Assembly (NCBI GenBank): GCA_030536355.1
Contig: JAUNQD010000004.1
Coordinates: 1-64,000 of the forward strand
DNA: 64,000 nt
From: Bacillota bacterium
Lineage (GTDB): Bacteria; Bacillota; Clostridia; Peptostreptococcales; Anaerovoracaceae
Direction of reading: 5' to 3'
Part shown: piece after piece, positions 36,628 to 45,889 of the stretch
How positions within the stretch are numbered: the first letter of the stretch is position 1
How the letters are laid out: each line of letters starts with the position of its first letter
Notes under the pieces: generated by a model
What the model was told of the DNA's origin: nothing
The model's database searches: none
The model's input: only the letters and a program-made list of their open reading frames with translations
Made by a program: the position numbers and the translations under genes

Positions 36628-38109
36628 CTATTTTACTTTTACTTCTTCTACATGACTGAAGACTCTGTCGAATCTTTCCAGCACGTCTTTTATCATTTCT
36701 TCATCGTAAGCCGCTGAAGTATAGATCCTGTTTCCTGCCAGTGTTACGATACCCTCTGCCATATATGCAGCTCCCATGTATTCCATTTCCTTCTTTCTGA
36801 TGGATGTCTGCTTCAGTACGTTAGGGATCTGCCAAGGCTTTGACCAGTCTATGGAGTAATGCATGCATCCTGTAGTATCAAGGTGACATACTGAACCCTG
36901 GTTAAATGCTACGAACGGAAGTCCGTGCTTATCAATCAGCTTGTTGAGGCCTTCTGTAAGCAGATCGCCCATCTTGCCTGCCTTTTCGATGGCATTAGTT
37001 CTTTCGATCTCGCAGATAGTGTGGTATCCTGCTACGCAGCTTACAGGTGCAGCTGCCATAGTTCCTCCTACGAGAGCCTTAGGGTTTTTGCTGCCGCCGT
37101 CAAGGCCTGATGAGAGATACTTCATGTATTCTCTCTTACCGCCGATACCGCCTGCTCCCGGATATCCGCCGCCCATTACCTTACCGAAGATAGTAAGATC
37201 CGGTGAAATATCAAAGTAACCCTGTGCACCTGACAGTCCAAGTCTGAAGCCTGTTACTACTTCATCTACTACGAAGAGTGCATCATACTTACGGCAAAGG
37301 AATTCAACTCCTCTAGGGAAGTTCTTATCTACAGGCCATGTACCGCTTTCAGGTCCGATAGCTTCGATGAATACTGCAGCTGTACCGCCCTTCTTAGTAT
37401 TTTCCTTGAGAACTCTTTCCAGATCTTCCAGATCGTTAGGGAAGAATTCATCTGTGTACTTAAACATCTTTTTAGGGACGCCGCTTGCCTGTGTCCATCT
37501 TGATCCCGGAATTCTGATACTCCATGCCATCTGATCGTTCCAGCCGTGATATGCTCCGCCCATCTTGACGATTCTCTTATGCTTAGTTGCAAGTCTGGCT
37601 ATTCTTGTAGCTCCCATAACGGCTTCGTTACCTGAACCCATCATTCTGAACATGTCTACAGTTGGTACACATTCGCTGATCTTCTTTGCCAGCTTATATT
37701 CATATTCATGGAAAAGACCTGTTGAAGGGCCGCCGTCCATCAGCAGTTCTATCACCTTATCTCTAACGAAATCAGGATTGCTTCCCAGCACTACAGGACC
37801 TCCGGCCTGAAGGAAGTCATAATATTCATTGCCGTCCACATCATAGAGATGTGCGCCCTTCGCTTTTGCTACAGCCAGAGGGAACGGATGATTGAATGCC
37901 AGATTATGCTGGACTCCGCCCGGGATTATTTCCTTAGCTGCAGTAGTCATTTCCTTTGATCCTGCACATTTCTTGTCAAAGTATTCTGTTTCTATCTCCT
38001 TCAGATAATCTCTGTTGACGGAGTAGATAGGCATTTCTTTAAGGACGTCAAGCTGTTTGTTGATAGCCTGAGCGTCAGGGTATTTAGTGATTGCAAATTT
38101 TTCTGTCAT
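36628..38109 (-). CDS. Class III aminotransferase, glutamate-1-semialdehyde aminotransferase-like (copy 2)
   Basis: This is a 493-residue PLP enzyme related to copy 1 of the same operon. It shares the IPGGVQHNLAFNHP block near residue 62, the cofactor aspartate D282 in VVDEVVTGFRLG and the Schiff-base lysine K310 in FGKVMGGGYPGAGG. The two copies clearly differ in the central substrate region, so they probably act on different substrates or as a hetero-oligomer. AAAGGAGAT precedes the ATG. It is the first structural gene, 13 bp after the TetR gene. A haem role is unlikely given its neighbours. The precise reaction is unknown. Confidence 0.85.
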   Translation of the reverse strand: MTEKFAITKYPDAQAINKQLDVLKEMPIYSVNRDYLKEIETEYFDKKCAGSKEMTTAAKEIIPGGVQHNLAFNHPFPLAVAKAKGAHLYDVDGNEYYDFLQAGGPVVLGSNPDFVRDKVIELLMDGGPSTGLFHEYEYKLAKKISECVPTVDMFRMMGSGNEAVMGATRIARLATKHKRIVKMGGAYHGWNDQMAWSIRIPGSRWTQASGVPKKMFKYTDEFFPNDLEDLERVLKENTKKGGTAAVFIEAIGPESGTWPVDKNFPRGVEFLCRKYDALFVVDEVVTGFRLGLSGAQGYFDISPDLTIFGKVMGGGYPGAGGIGGKREYMKYLSSGLDGGSKNPKALVGGTMAAAPVSCVAGYHTICEIERTNAIEKAGKMGDLLTEGLNKLIDKHGLPFVAFNQGSVCHLDTTGCMHYSIDWSKPWQIPNVLKQTSIRKKEMEYMGAAYMAEGIVTLAGNRIYTSAAYDEEMIKDVLERFDRVFSHVEEVKVK

Positions 38110-38122
38110 TTTTTTATCTCCT

Positions 38123-38719
38123 TTATTTAAAACATCCTGCCAGAGTGATTTCCAGCATTCTTTCGATTCGCTCTCTTACCTGCTCTTCACTCAACTCTTC
38201 GATATCTTTCCACTGGAATTGCGAGTTGAGATATATGCTCATCATTAATTCTACTATCTCGATTGAATGGATATCTTTTTTGAAAGTCCCTTCATTCTTT
38301 GCCTTATCAGTAAGGTCTCGGAACATATCTTTTACTTCATTTACTTTTCCGTACATAGGGCTGGCCTCACAGGCATTCAAATACATTATCCTACGGCTCA
38401 CATCTATAAAAGGTATGCTGTCTAATATAAGGAACTCAAGAGCCAGCTTCAGTTTATCATAGCTGCACAAGTTCTCTTCTTTACCGGATTCTCTGATATA
38501 CTTTTCTGCTGCTGCTATCTGGTCATCCATCGTCCCTACTAACAAACTCTCCTTATTGGGAAAGTAATTATACAAGGTTGCTTTGGAAATCTCAGCTTTG
38601 TCGGCTACGTCATCGATCATAGTATTCTCATAGCCTTTTTCTTTAAAAAGTCTTCGCGATGCTTTCAAGATATCCTGTCTGCATTTGATTTTGTTAGCTT
38701 CTCGTCTTGATACCGCCAT
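38123..38719 (-). CDS. TetR family transcriptional regulator
   Basis: This is a 198-residue regulator with a helix-turn-helix near residues 30-55 (MIDDVADKAEISKATLYNYFPNKESLL), typical of TetR proteins, and a ligand-binding C-terminal domain that resembles no named member. AAGGAGG lies 6 bp before the ATG. It leads the operon of aminotransferases, aldolase, kinase and transporter, with its own promoter. It probably represses the operon in the absence of substrate, although TetR regulators can also act elsewhere. Confidence 0.9.
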   Translation of the reverse strand: MAVSRREANKIKCRQDILKASRRLFKEKGYENTMIDDVADKAEISKATLYNYFPNKESLLVGTMDDQIAAAEKYIRESGKEENLCSYDKLKLALEFLILDSIPFIDVSRRIMYLNACEASPMYGKVNEVKDMFRDLTDKAKNEGTFKKDIHSIEIVELMMSIYLNSQFQWKDIEELSEEQVRERIERMLEITLAGCFK

Positions 38720-38739
38720 AGCACCACCTCCTTACCATG

Positions 38740-38768
38740 ATTTTACTCCTGTTTTTTATCATTTACAA
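38740..38768 (-). promoter_or_regulatory. Promoter of the TetR-led catabolic operon
   Basis: On the minus strand TTGTAA (38763-38768), a 17-bp spacer and TAAAAT (38740-38745) lie 20 bp upstream of the TetR start codon, directly after the pflA terminator. No clear palindromic operator was seen. Confidence 0.65.
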
Positions 38769-38812
38769 TAAAAAAAATAAACTTGGGTCTAATTTTTGAC
38801 TCAAGTTTATTT
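38769..38812 (-). terminator. Terminator after pflA
   Basis: A 15-bp stem AAATAAACTTGAGTC/GACCCAAGTTTATTT with one mismatch and an 8-base loop is followed by a run of T on the minus strand, 6 bp after the pflA stop. Confidence 0.88.
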
Positions 38813-38818
38813 AATAGC

Positions 38819-39541
38819 TTATTGTTCAAGATATTCATTCAGCGTTTTCTGTAGCTTGGCCAGTTTTTTCTTGTCCATAGCTTTGACGCCATCCAGCTTG
38901 TATTTCATTCCCAGTTTCTCATATTTATTGAGAGCCATGGTATGATATCCCAATAGTTCTACCTTATATACATTGTCCAGTGACTTGTTGATAAACTCAG
39001 CGAGGGCTTTGATGTTCTCTTCGGTATCGTTGATTCCCGGCACTATGACCTGTCTCACCCACACCGGAGTCCCGCAATCATTTATCAGCTCTATCATCTC
39101 AAGCAACTTATCTTGTGAACAGCCGCACATCTTAGTAAACTCATCAGGGTCGCTGTGTTTGATATCCAGCAGAAGCATCTGTGCTTCATCGATGATATCT
39201 TCTGTATATTCATCTATATATGTAGCACTCGTATCGATCACTGTCTTGATATTATTCTTCTTCAGTGTTCTCATTGCCTCCAGGACGAACTCACCCTGCA
39301 TCATCGGTTCCCCACCGGAAAATGTCACACCGCCCTCCTTTCCGTAATATGGAACGGAACGCTTAGCTGTATCCAGCACCTCATTTATCGTGATCTCACG
39401 ACCTCCGCTAGGTTTCCAGGTGTCCGGATTATGACAGTATAAACATCTTGCGGGGCATCCCTGCAGGAAGAAAATCGTTCTTATTCCCGGACCGTCTACG
39501 GCACCGAATGTTTCGATTGAATGTAACCTTCCTATCGTCAT
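38819..39541 (-). CDS. pflA: Pyruvate formate-lyase-activating enzyme
   Basis: PflA is the radical SAM enzyme that installs the glycyl radical on PflB. The 240-residue protein has the cluster motif CxxxCxxC at C29, C33 and C36 (GCPARCLYCHNPDTW) and the conserved GGVTFSGGEPMMQ near residue 70. GGAG lies about 6 bp before the ATG. It follows pflB by 85 bp with a strong hairpin between, so it is probably expressed by partial read-through at a lower level than pflB. Confidence 0.95.
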   Translation of the reverse strand: MTIGRLHSIETFGAVDGPGIRTIFFLQGCPARCLYCHNPDTWKPSGGREITINEVLDTAKRSVPYYGKEGGVTFSGGEPMMQGEFVLEAMRTLKKNNIKTVIDTSATYIDEYTEDIIDEAQMLLLDIKHSDPDEFTKMCGCSQDKLLEMIELINDCGTPVWVRQVIVPGINDTEENIKALAEFINKSLDNVYKVELLGYHTMALNKYEKLGMKYKLDGVKAMDKKKLAKLQKTLNEYLEQ

Positions 39542-39576
39542 ATATTACTCCGTTCATTACGAAAACTTCAAGGCAG

Positions 39577-39607
39577 AAAAAGGTGTCCCTTACAGGGAAC
39601 ACCTTTT
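39577..39607 (-). terminator. Hairpin terminator between pflB and pflA
   Basis: On the minus strand AAAAGGTGTTCCC pairs with GGGACACCTTTT with a bulge or wobble and a short loop, followed by TC. It resembles a partial terminator that sets the pflB to pflA ratio. Confidence 0.75.
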
Positions 39608-39626
39608 CTAAACATTGAATACACTC

Positions 39627-41867
39627 TTAGATGGATTCGTGGAAAGTTCTCATGATAACTTCCTTCTGGTGATCCTTGGAAAGTGCGTTGAATCTTACAG
39701 CGTATCCGGATACTCTGATAGTCAGGTTAGGATACTTTTCTGGATGATCGAATGCATCCATCAGCATGTCTCTGTTGAGAACGTTTACATTCAGGTGATG
39801 TGCACCCTGGTTGAAGTAACCTGACATCAGTCCTACCAGTACATCCTTCTGCTTTTCCTTATCCTTACCAAGAGTTTCAGGAGTGATGCTGAATGTGTAG
39901 GATACGCCGTCCTTACATTCTTCCCACTTGATCTTTGATACTGAGTTCAGTGATGCGATAGCACCCTTCTGATCTCTGTTATGCATTGGGTTAGCACCAG
40001 GTGCGAATGGTTCGCCTGCTCTTCTTCCGTCAGGAGTGTTACCGGTCTTTCTACCGTATACTACGTTTGAAGTGATAGTCAGTACTGAGAGAGTGTGTAC
40101 AGCGTCTCTGTAAGCAGGATGCTTTCTCAGTTCAGCGATAGTTCCTTCTGCCAGTTCAGCAGCGATGCTGTCAACTCTGTCATCGTCGTTACCAAACTTA
40201 GGGAAGTCTCCTTCTGTTCTGTAGTCAACGATGATTCCTTCTTCGTTTCTGATAGGGTAAACCTTAGCGTACTTGATAGCTGAGAATGAGTCAGCAGCTA
40301 CTGACAGACCGGCGATACCGAATGCCATCAGTCTCTTCAGCTTACTGTCGAGGAATGCCATCTGGATCTTTTCATAGTCATACTTGTCATGCATGTAGTG
40401 GATAACGTTCATGATGTTAACGTAAAGTCCGCACAGCCATTCTCTGTATATATCAAATCTTCTCTTAGCTTCTTCGTAATCGATAGGGCCGTCTCCCTGG
40501 ATAGGTTCCATCTGAGGTCCCAGATGTTCTCCTGTCATTTCATCAACACCACCGTTGAGAGCCAGTGTCAGGATCTTAGCCAGGTTGTATCTAGCTCCGA
40601 AGTACTGGATCTGCTTACCCATTTCGATAGCTGATACGCAGCAAGCGATTGAGTAGTCTTCTCCGTATGTAGGTCTCATAACGTCATCGTTTTCGTACTG
40701 GATGGAGTCTGTATCGATTGAAACCTGTGCACAGAATCTCTTGAAAGGTGTAGGCAGATCATCTGACCACAGTACTGTCATGTTAGGTTCAGGTGATGGT
40801 CCCAGGTTGTACAGAGTGTTCAGGATTCTGTATGAGTTCTTAGTAACCTTAGTTCTTCCGTCCATACCCATTCCGCCGATACCTTCAGTGATCCACATTG
40901 GGTCTCCGCCGAACAGTTCGTTGTATTCAGGAGTTCTCAGATGTCTTGCAACTCTCAGCTTCAGGATGAAATCGTCGATCATTTCCTGGATTTCTTCTTC
41001 TGTGTATACGCCGTTTTCAAGGTCTCTTTCAGCATAGATGTCGATGAACGATGAAGTTCTTCCGATTGACATAGCTGCGCCGTTTTCTTCCTTGATAGCT
41101 CCCAGGTAAGCGAAGTACAGCCACTGGATAGCTTCCTTAGTGTCGTGTGCAGGCTTTGAAATATCGATTCCGTACATTTCAGCCATCTTCTTCAGTTCAC
41201 CCAGTTCAACGATCTGCTTGTGGATTTCTTCCATAAGTCTGATGTTATCTTCTGTCATAGGCTGAGTTCCGAACATAGCGTGATCTTTTCTCTTTTCTTC
41301 GATCAGCATGTCGATACCATAAAGAGCAGCTCTTCTGTAGTCTCCGATAATTCTTCCTCTGCCGTATGCATCAGGAAGACCAGTGATGAATCCTGCATGT
41401 CTTACAGCCTTCATTTCGTCTGTATATACACTGAATACACCGTCATTATGAGTTGTTACATATTTAAAGATGTTTTCGATCTCATCTGACAGTTCAGTTC
41501 CGTAAGCCTTAGCTGATGTTCTTGCCATCTTGATTCCGCCGAATGGGCATACGCCTCTCTTCAGTGGTTCGTCTGTCTGCAGACCAACGATGATGTCTCT
41601 TTCCTTATCGATGTATCCCGGACCATAAGCTGTAGCTGTCATGATCTTGCTTGCATCTACCTTCAGAACGCCGCCTGCTGCAGCTTCTTCTGCGATCAGT
41701 TCCTTAACTCTGTCTGAAACGATCTTTGTTCTTTCTGTAGGTCCTGCCAGGAAGCTTTCGTCTCCTTCATAAGGTCTATAATTAAGTCTGATAAAATCAT
41801 CTACGTCGACCATTTCAGCCCACATACCTGTTTTGAAACCATTCCACTGTTCAAATTTCATGCTCAT
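39627..41867 (-). CDS. pflB: Formate C-acetyltransferase (pyruvate formate-lyase)
   Basis: PFL converts pyruvate and CoA to acetyl-CoA and formate under anaerobic conditions. The 746-residue protein has the catalytic cysteine pair C409-C410 in SIACCVSA and the glycyl radical site G721 in RVSGYAVRF. The start is the ATG at 41867, which has GGAGG 7 bp upstream; the longer 786-residue frame reads through the promoter region. A consensus -35 lies about 125 bp upstream. Its activase follows. The family assignment is firm because both the adjacent cysteine pair and PFL-specific flanking residues are present. Confidence 0.97.
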   Translation of the reverse strand: MSMKFEQWNGFKTGMWAEMVDVDDFIRLNYRPYEGDESFLAGPTERTKIVSDRVKELIAEEAAAGGVLKVDASKIMTATAYGPGYIDKERDIIVGLQTDEPLKRGVCPFGGIKMARTSAKAYGTELSDEIENIFKYVTTHNDGVFSVYTDEMKAVRHAGFITGLPDAYGRGRIIGDYRRAALYGIDMLIEEKRKDHAMFGTQPMTEDNIRLMEEIHKQIVELGELKKMAEMYGIDISKPAHDTKEAIQWLYFAYLGAIKEENGAAMSIGRTSSFIDIYAERDLENGVYTEEEIQEMIDDFILKLRVARHLRTPEYNELFGGDPMWITEGIGGMGMDGRTKVTKNSYRILNTLYNLGPSPEPNMTVLWSDDLPTPFKRFCAQVSIDTDSIQYENDDVMRPTYGEDYSIACCVSAIEMGKQIQYFGARYNLAKILTLALNGGVDEMTGEHLGPQMEPIQGDGPIDYEEAKRRFDIYREWLCGLYVNIMNVIHYMHDKYDYEKIQMAFLDSKLKRLMAFGIAGLSVAADSFSAIKYAKVYPIRNEEGIIVDYRTEGDFPKFGNDDDRVDSIAAELAEGTIAELRKHPAYRDAVHTLSVLTITSNVVYGRKTGNTPDGRRAGEPFAPGANPMHNRDQKGAIASLNSVSKIKWEECKDGVSYTFSITPETLGKDKEKQKDVLVGLMSGYFNQGAHHLNVNVLNRDMLMDAFDHPEKYPNLTIRVSGYAVRFNALSKDHQKEVIMRTFHESI

Positions 41868-41968
41868 TTTTATACCTCCGTATTTTTTGAAACTTATACT
41901 ATATTTTGTTATATATAAATGCACATAGTATATATATGTACAATATTTTCTGTTCGTATGCCGTATAC

Positions 41969-41997
41969 AAGATACATCTAAATACAAGAATTGTCAA
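41969..41997 (-). promoter_or_regulatory. Promoter of pflB
   Basis: On the minus strand a perfect TTGACA (41992-41997) is 17 bp from TATCTT (41969-41974). The leader of about 95 nt to pflB is AT-rich, with no strong secondary structure noticed. Confidence 0.7.
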
Positions 41998-42062
41998 TAC
42001 AGCAAATATGTATTTTTTGGTGTGCAAAACCTGTAATTATTTTGCTATTTAAAAACATAAGA

Positions 42063-42108
42063 AAATCGACCTGAAAGGTTTGAATTTCCTTGCTTTTCAG
42101 GTCGATTT
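42063..42108 (-). terminator. Terminator after pnp
   Basis: On the minus strand AAATCGACCTGAAA pairs perfectly with TTTCAGGTCGATTT around a loop of about 18 bases, followed by TCTT. It lies 35 bp behind the pnp stop. Confidence 0.85.
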
Positions 42109-42142
42109 GATATCACCGTGTATTTACTTTGTTACAAGTTTG

Positions 42143-44257
42143 CTACAGCAGTTCTTTTCTTGATAAGTTGATTCTGTTCTGGCTGTCGATTTCAGTAACC
42201 TTTACCTTAACAACATCGCCAACGTTCATAACGTCTTCAACCTTTTCTACTCTTTCCTTAGCCATCTTTGAAATGTGCAGGAGACCTTCCTTACCAGGCA
42301 GGATCTCGATGAAAGCACCAACTGAACCCTTTGCAGTAGTCAGGATCCTAGTTACTTTACCTTCATAGATCTCACCGGGTTCTGGTTCCTTGATCAGCAA
42401 TTCGATCTCACGAACGCCGGCCTGAGCGCTTTCCATATCAGGAGCAGCGATATAAACGAGGCCTGTATCATCGATATCGATCTTAACGCCTGTGTCAGCG
42501 ATGATCCTATTGATAGTCTTGCCTCCCGGTCCGATGATAGTTCTGATGTGGTCAGGATCAACCTGCATTGAGATGATCCTTGGAGCATAAGGTGACAGTT
42601 CAGCTCTTGGCTCTGCGATTTCATCCAGCATTTCGCCCATGATGTGCATTCTGCCCTCATAAGCCTGCTTCAGTGCATCCTGCAGTACCTGCTTTGACAG
42701 ACCGTGAACTTTGATATCCATCTGGATAGCAGTTACACCCTTAGCTGTGCCTGCAACCTTGAAGTCCATGTCGCCCAGGAAGTCTTCCATACCCTGGATA
42801 TCTGACAGGATAGCCATCTTGCTTGTTCCGTCCTCTTCTACTCTTTCGATGAGGCCCATAGCGATACCTGCTACAGGAGCCTTGATAGGAACGCCGGCAT
42901 CCATCAGAGCCAGACAGCTTCCGCAAGTTGAACCCATTGAAGTTGAACCGTTTGAAGAAAGCACTTCTGATACGACTCTGATAGCGTATGGGAATTCTTC
43001 TTCACTTGGCAGTACAGGCAGCAGTGCTCTTTCTGCCAGAGCGCCGTGTCCGATTTCTCTTCTGCCAGGGCTCTTCATTCTTCCTGCTTCACCTACTGAG
43101 TAAGGCGGGAAGTTATAATGATGCATATATCTCTTTTCAGTCTGTTCTGTGATACCGTCGATAGTCTGAGCTTCTCCCAGAGGTCCCAGTGTTGCTACTG
43201 AAAGCACCTGAGTCTGTCCTCTCTTGAAAAGGCCTGTGCCATGTGTTCTTGGCAGGATGCCTGTATCACACCAGATAGGTCTGATTTCATCTCTTTTTCT
43301 GTTGTCAGGTCTGATTCCATCGTCCAGGATCATCTTTCTAACCTGTTCTTTAGTGATCGCATAAAGAACGTTTCCGATGTCCTTGCCGTTATCAGGATAG
43401 ATTTCTGCGAAGTGTTCCTTAGCTTCTGCTTCTACAGCATCCATGTTGTCGAGTCTTTCCATCTTGTCGTAAGTCAGGATGGCTTCTCTCATCTTATCTT
43501 CAGCATAAGCTCTTACTGCAGCATCGATATCTTCAGGAACCTTGTACAGTTCGATTTCCATCTTAGGTTTGCCGATTTCAGCTACGATCATTTCGATGAA
43601 CTCAACGATCTTCTTGATTTCTTCGTGAGCGAACATGATAGCATCGAGGATAACTTCTTCAGGAACTTCGTTAGCGCCTGCTTCTACCATCATGATAGCG
43701 TCCTTAGTACCTGATACTACCAGGTGCATGCAGCTTTCTTCTCTCTGTGCCAGTGATGGGTTTACTACGAACTGTCCGTCTACCATACCGATGAGAACTG
43801 AACCTGTAGGTCCTTCCCATGGAATATCGGAAATAGCCAGTGCAACGGATGAACCGATCATAGCAGCGATTTCTGATGGCGCATCGTGATCAACGCACAT
43901 AACTGTTGCTACAACCTGAACGTCATTATAAAAGCCCTTAGGGAACAGTGGTCGGAGTGGTCTGTCCATAAGTCTTGAGTTGAGGATAGCCTTTTCGCTA
44001 GGTCTTCCTTCTCTCTTGATGAATCCGCCGGGGATCTTACCTGCTGCGTACATCTTTTCTTCATAATCGCATGAAAGCGGGAAGAAATCGATGTCAGGTC
44101 TTGGTTCCTTGGATGCACATGCTGTTACATTAACAACTGTGTCTCCGTATCTTACCATAACCTGTCCGTTAGCCAGTTCGCAAACCTTGCCGATTTCCAG
44201 TTCCAAAAGCTTACCGCCGATGGCTGTCTTAAATACTCTGTAATCTGTGTACTTCAT
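42143..44257 (-). CDS. pnp: Polyribonucleotide nucleotidyltransferase (PNPase)
   Basis: PNPase degrades RNA 3' to 5' by phosphorolysis. The 704-residue protein has two RNase PH-like domains (about residues 10-230 and 310-545), the [15 protein letters not shown] motif of the active second domain near 397, a KH domain near 555-615 with [12 protein letters not shown], and a C-terminal S1 domain ([11 protein letters not shown]). The ATG at 44257 lies about 12 bp after AGGAGG; an in-frame TTG nearer the site is less likely. It follows rpsO, the classic rpsO-pnp pair, across a hairpin. Confidence 0.96.
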   Translation of the reverse strand: MKYTDYRVFKTAIGGKLLELEIGKVCELANGQVMVRYGDTVVNVTACASKEPRPDIDFFPLSCDYEEKMYAAGKIPGGFIKREGRPSEKAILNSRLMDRPLRPLFPKGFYNDVQVVATVMCVDHDAPSEIAAMIGSSVALAISDIPWEGPTGSVLIGMVDGQFVVNPSLAQREESCMHLVVSGTKDAIMMVEAGANEVPEEVILDAIMFAHEEIKKIVEFIEMIVAEIGKPKMEIELYKVPEDIDAAVRAYAEDKMREAILTYDKMERLDNMDAVEAEAKEHFAEIYPDNGKDIGNVLYAITKEQVRKMILDDGIRPDNRKRDEIRPIWCDTGILPRTHGTGLFKRGQTQVLSVATLGPLGEAQTIDGITEQTEKRYMHHYNFPPYSVGEAGRMKSPGRREIGHGALAERALLPVLPSEEEFPYAIRVVSEVLSSNGSTSMGSTCGSCLALMDAGVPIKAPVAGIAMGLIERVEEDGTSKMAILSDIQGMEDFLGDMDFKVAGTAKGVTAIQMDIKVHGLSKQVLQDALKQAYEGRMHIMGEMLDEIAEPRAELSPYAPRIISMQVDPDHIRTIIGPGGKTINRIIADTGVKIDIDDTGLVYIAAPDMESAQAGVREIELLIKEPEPGEIYEGKVTRILTTAKGSVGAFIEILPGKEGLLHISKMAKERVEKVEDVMNVGDVVKVKVTEIDSQNRINLSRKELL

Positions 44258-44332
44258 AATTAACAACTACCTCCTGTTAATTTTCTTCTTTTGACTTCTG
44301 CGATGTCTTTGTGACACCGTACATATAAATAA

Positions 44333-44355
44333 AGGCGGGTACTCATGTCCCGCCT
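44333..44355 (-). terminator. rpsO-pnp intergenic hairpin
   Basis: A perfect 7-bp GC-rich stem AGGCGGG/CCCGCCT with a nine-base loop is followed on the minus strand by TTTATTTATA. It is either the rpsO terminator with read-through or an RNA-processing stem. Confidence 0.75.
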
Positions 44356-44375
44356 AAATTTCTTAAGTTGATTTA

Positions 44376-44642
44376 CTACTTTCTCAAACCTAAACGAGCG
44401 ATCAGTGATCTGTATCTTTCAAGATCATTCTTCTTCAGGTAATTGAGAAGGTTTCTTCTCTGTCCTACCATCTTGAGGAGACCTCTTCTTGAGTGGTGGT
44501 CCTTCTTGTGGATCTTCAGATGTTCGTTCAGATCGTTGATTCTGTAAGTCAGGATAGCAACCTGTACTTCTGGGGAACCAGTGTCGCCTTCCTTCAGCTG
44601 ATACTCTTTGATGATTTCTGCTTTCTTTTCTACTGTGATCAT
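44376..44642 (-). CDS. rpsO: Ribosomal protein uS15
   Basis: This 30S subunit protein binds 16S rRNA early in assembly. It has 88 residues from the ATG at 44642, which has GGAGG 8 bp upstream; the longer frame adds eight residues upstream of the site. The core [39 protein letters not shown] and [12 protein letters not shown] is diagnostic. It is preceded by a structured leader and followed by pnp. Confidence 0.97.
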   Translation of the reverse strand: MITVEKKAEIIKEYQLKEGDTGSPEVQVAILTYRINDLNEHLKIHKKDHHSRRGLLKMVGQRRNLLNYLKKNDLERYRSLIARLGLRK

Positions 44643-44666
44643 TTTAATTTCCTCCTTATTTTTCAT

Positions 44667-44753
44667 TCGCCTTGAGCCTGGTCACCGTCGGAGTGTCGGC
44701 TGGCTAAGCTCAGGTAATCACATAAAAATGCGAGTTAAAAAACTCACCGATTA
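44667..44753 (-). promoter_or_regulatory. Structured 5' leader of rpsO, possible S15 autoregulatory site
   Basis: The leader of about 105 nt can pair GCTCAGG (44708-44714, plus-strand coordinates) with CCTTGAGC (44670-44677), enclosing a GC-rich arm between them, close to the ribosome site. rpsO leaders bind S15 in several bacteria; the match to any known motif was not tested. Confidence 0.4.
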
Positions 44754-44782
44754 ATATTACCATATACTTATATCTAATGCAA
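44754..44782 (-). promoter_or_regulatory. Promoter of rpsO-pnp
   Basis: On the minus strand TTGCAT (44777-44782), a 17-bp spacer and TAATAT (44754-44759) fit a sigma-A promoter. Confidence 0.6.
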
Positions 44783-44830
44783 GAAATTTCTTCAAGTTTA
44801 TGGTATACTATTTTCACGGAGGAAAACCCC

Positions 44831-45832
44831 ATGAAAATGACATTAGACATAGGCGGAACCAAGACTTTATGGACCATCTGGCATGACGCCCGGATCCTCG
44901 ATCGAGGTGCCGCTGCCACCAATACAATAACTGATTTCACAGAGTTTATCAAGACATTGACAGACGATTTTACTACTGCCAATCATGGTTGTAAAATCAC
45001 CCATCTATCCTTCGCTCTGGCCGGACCTGTAACAGACGAAAAACTGCAGCTCACCAACACAGGACAGATAATTGACATTGCCGAGATCCGCGCAGCATTT
45101 CCTGATACAAAAACAGTTGTCCTCAATGATCTGGAAGCACTGGCTCATTCAATAGATCATCTGACTATGCCCGATCAGCTTGCCCTGTTCCGCTCCGCGG
45201 CATCTTCTCATGCAAAGGGCGCTGCTTGCAATGCAAAAAATGCTGCTTCGGGAGCCAAGGCCGTTCTATCAATAGGTACGGGCCTCGGCGTATCTGCTGT
45301 GTCCCGCGAAGGATCTATCATGCCCTCTGAAGGCGGGCATATAGACTTCGCACCTGTCGGTGCGAAACAGCGACTGATATACGATAAACTCGAATCCCGC
45401 TACGGACATGTCAGCTACGAACGACTGTTGTCAGGACAAGGACTGTCGAATATCTTCAGCATCATCTTAGAAGAACAGGAAGCAAGCGGTTCTGATACCA
45501 TGGCCTGCAGACCACGCCAAAAAATGCATCCGGCACAAATCACAGCAATGGCTAAATCAGGAAACAGGGAATCGCTGGAAGCTTTCCGCATCTTCTCAGA
45601 AATCTTAGGCGCCGCATGCAGCAACTACGCCCTTACCTACATGGCCACAGGCGGCATTTTCATCGGCGGCGGTATGATCCCGAAGATCCTGCCACTGATA
45701 GACAAAGAAGCCTTCGAAAATGCCTATCTCAACAAAGGCCGTTTCAAAGACTTCCTTGATAATATACCTGTATATGTGATACTCGACGAGACTGCACCAT
45801 CGATTGGGGCGATGAGGGCTATATCGTTATAA
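44831..45832 (+). CDS. glk: Glucokinase, Glk (PF02685) type
   Basis: Glk phosphorylates glucose to glucose 6-phosphate. The 333-residue protein starts at the ATG at 44831, after GGAGG 9 bp upstream; the longer frame has no ribosome site. It has the ATP motif LDIGGTKTLW, catalytic LNDLEALAH near residue 97, GTGLGVSAV near 150 and SEGGHIDFAP near 168, as in the E. coli Glk branch and unlike ROK glucokinases, whose zinc-binding CxCGxxGC motif is absent. An insert rich in Ala, Lys and Asn occurs around residues 125-145. It is transcribed alone, divergent from rpsO. A source of glucose 6-phosphate fits the glycogen genes in the window. Confidence 0.85.
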   Translation: MKMTLDIGGTKTLWTIWHDARILDRGAAATNTITDFTEFIKTLTDDFTTANHGCKITHLSFALAGPVTDEKLQLTNTGQIIDIAEIRAAFPDTKTVVLNDLEALAHSIDHLTMPDQLALFRSAASSHAKGAACNAKNAASGAKAVLSIGTGLGVSAVSREGSIMPSEGGHIDFAPVGAKQRLIYDKLESRYGHVSYERLLSGQGLSNIFSIILEEQEASGSDTMACRPRQKMHPAQITAMAKSGNRESLEAFRIFSEILGAACSNYALTYMATGGIFIGGGMIPKILPLIDKEAFENAYLNKGRFKDFLDNIPVYVILDETAPSIGAMRAISL

Positions 45833-45854
45833 TTACATATTTATCCATTTATTC

Positions 45855-45883
45855 TTGTATTTTACATCTAGCTGTATTATAAT
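45855..45883 (+). promoter_or_regulatory. Promoter of the toxin-like RNA element
   Basis: A perfect TATAAT (45878-45883) is 17 bp after TTGTAT (45855-45860). The predicted start, near 45890, coincides with the first base of the 5' complementary arm. Confidence 0.65.
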
Positions 45884-45889
45884 CTAATC

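Noticed and set aside
31095-38109. Haem biosynthesis role (hemL) for the two aminotransferases
   Set aside because: No other haem genes are present, both proteins are longer than HemL, and they sit in a kinase-aldolase-transporter operon.
41881-41930. Rex-like half-site TTTGTTATATATAAATG near the pflB leader
   Set aside because: Only one half matches the consensus; the second arm is missing.
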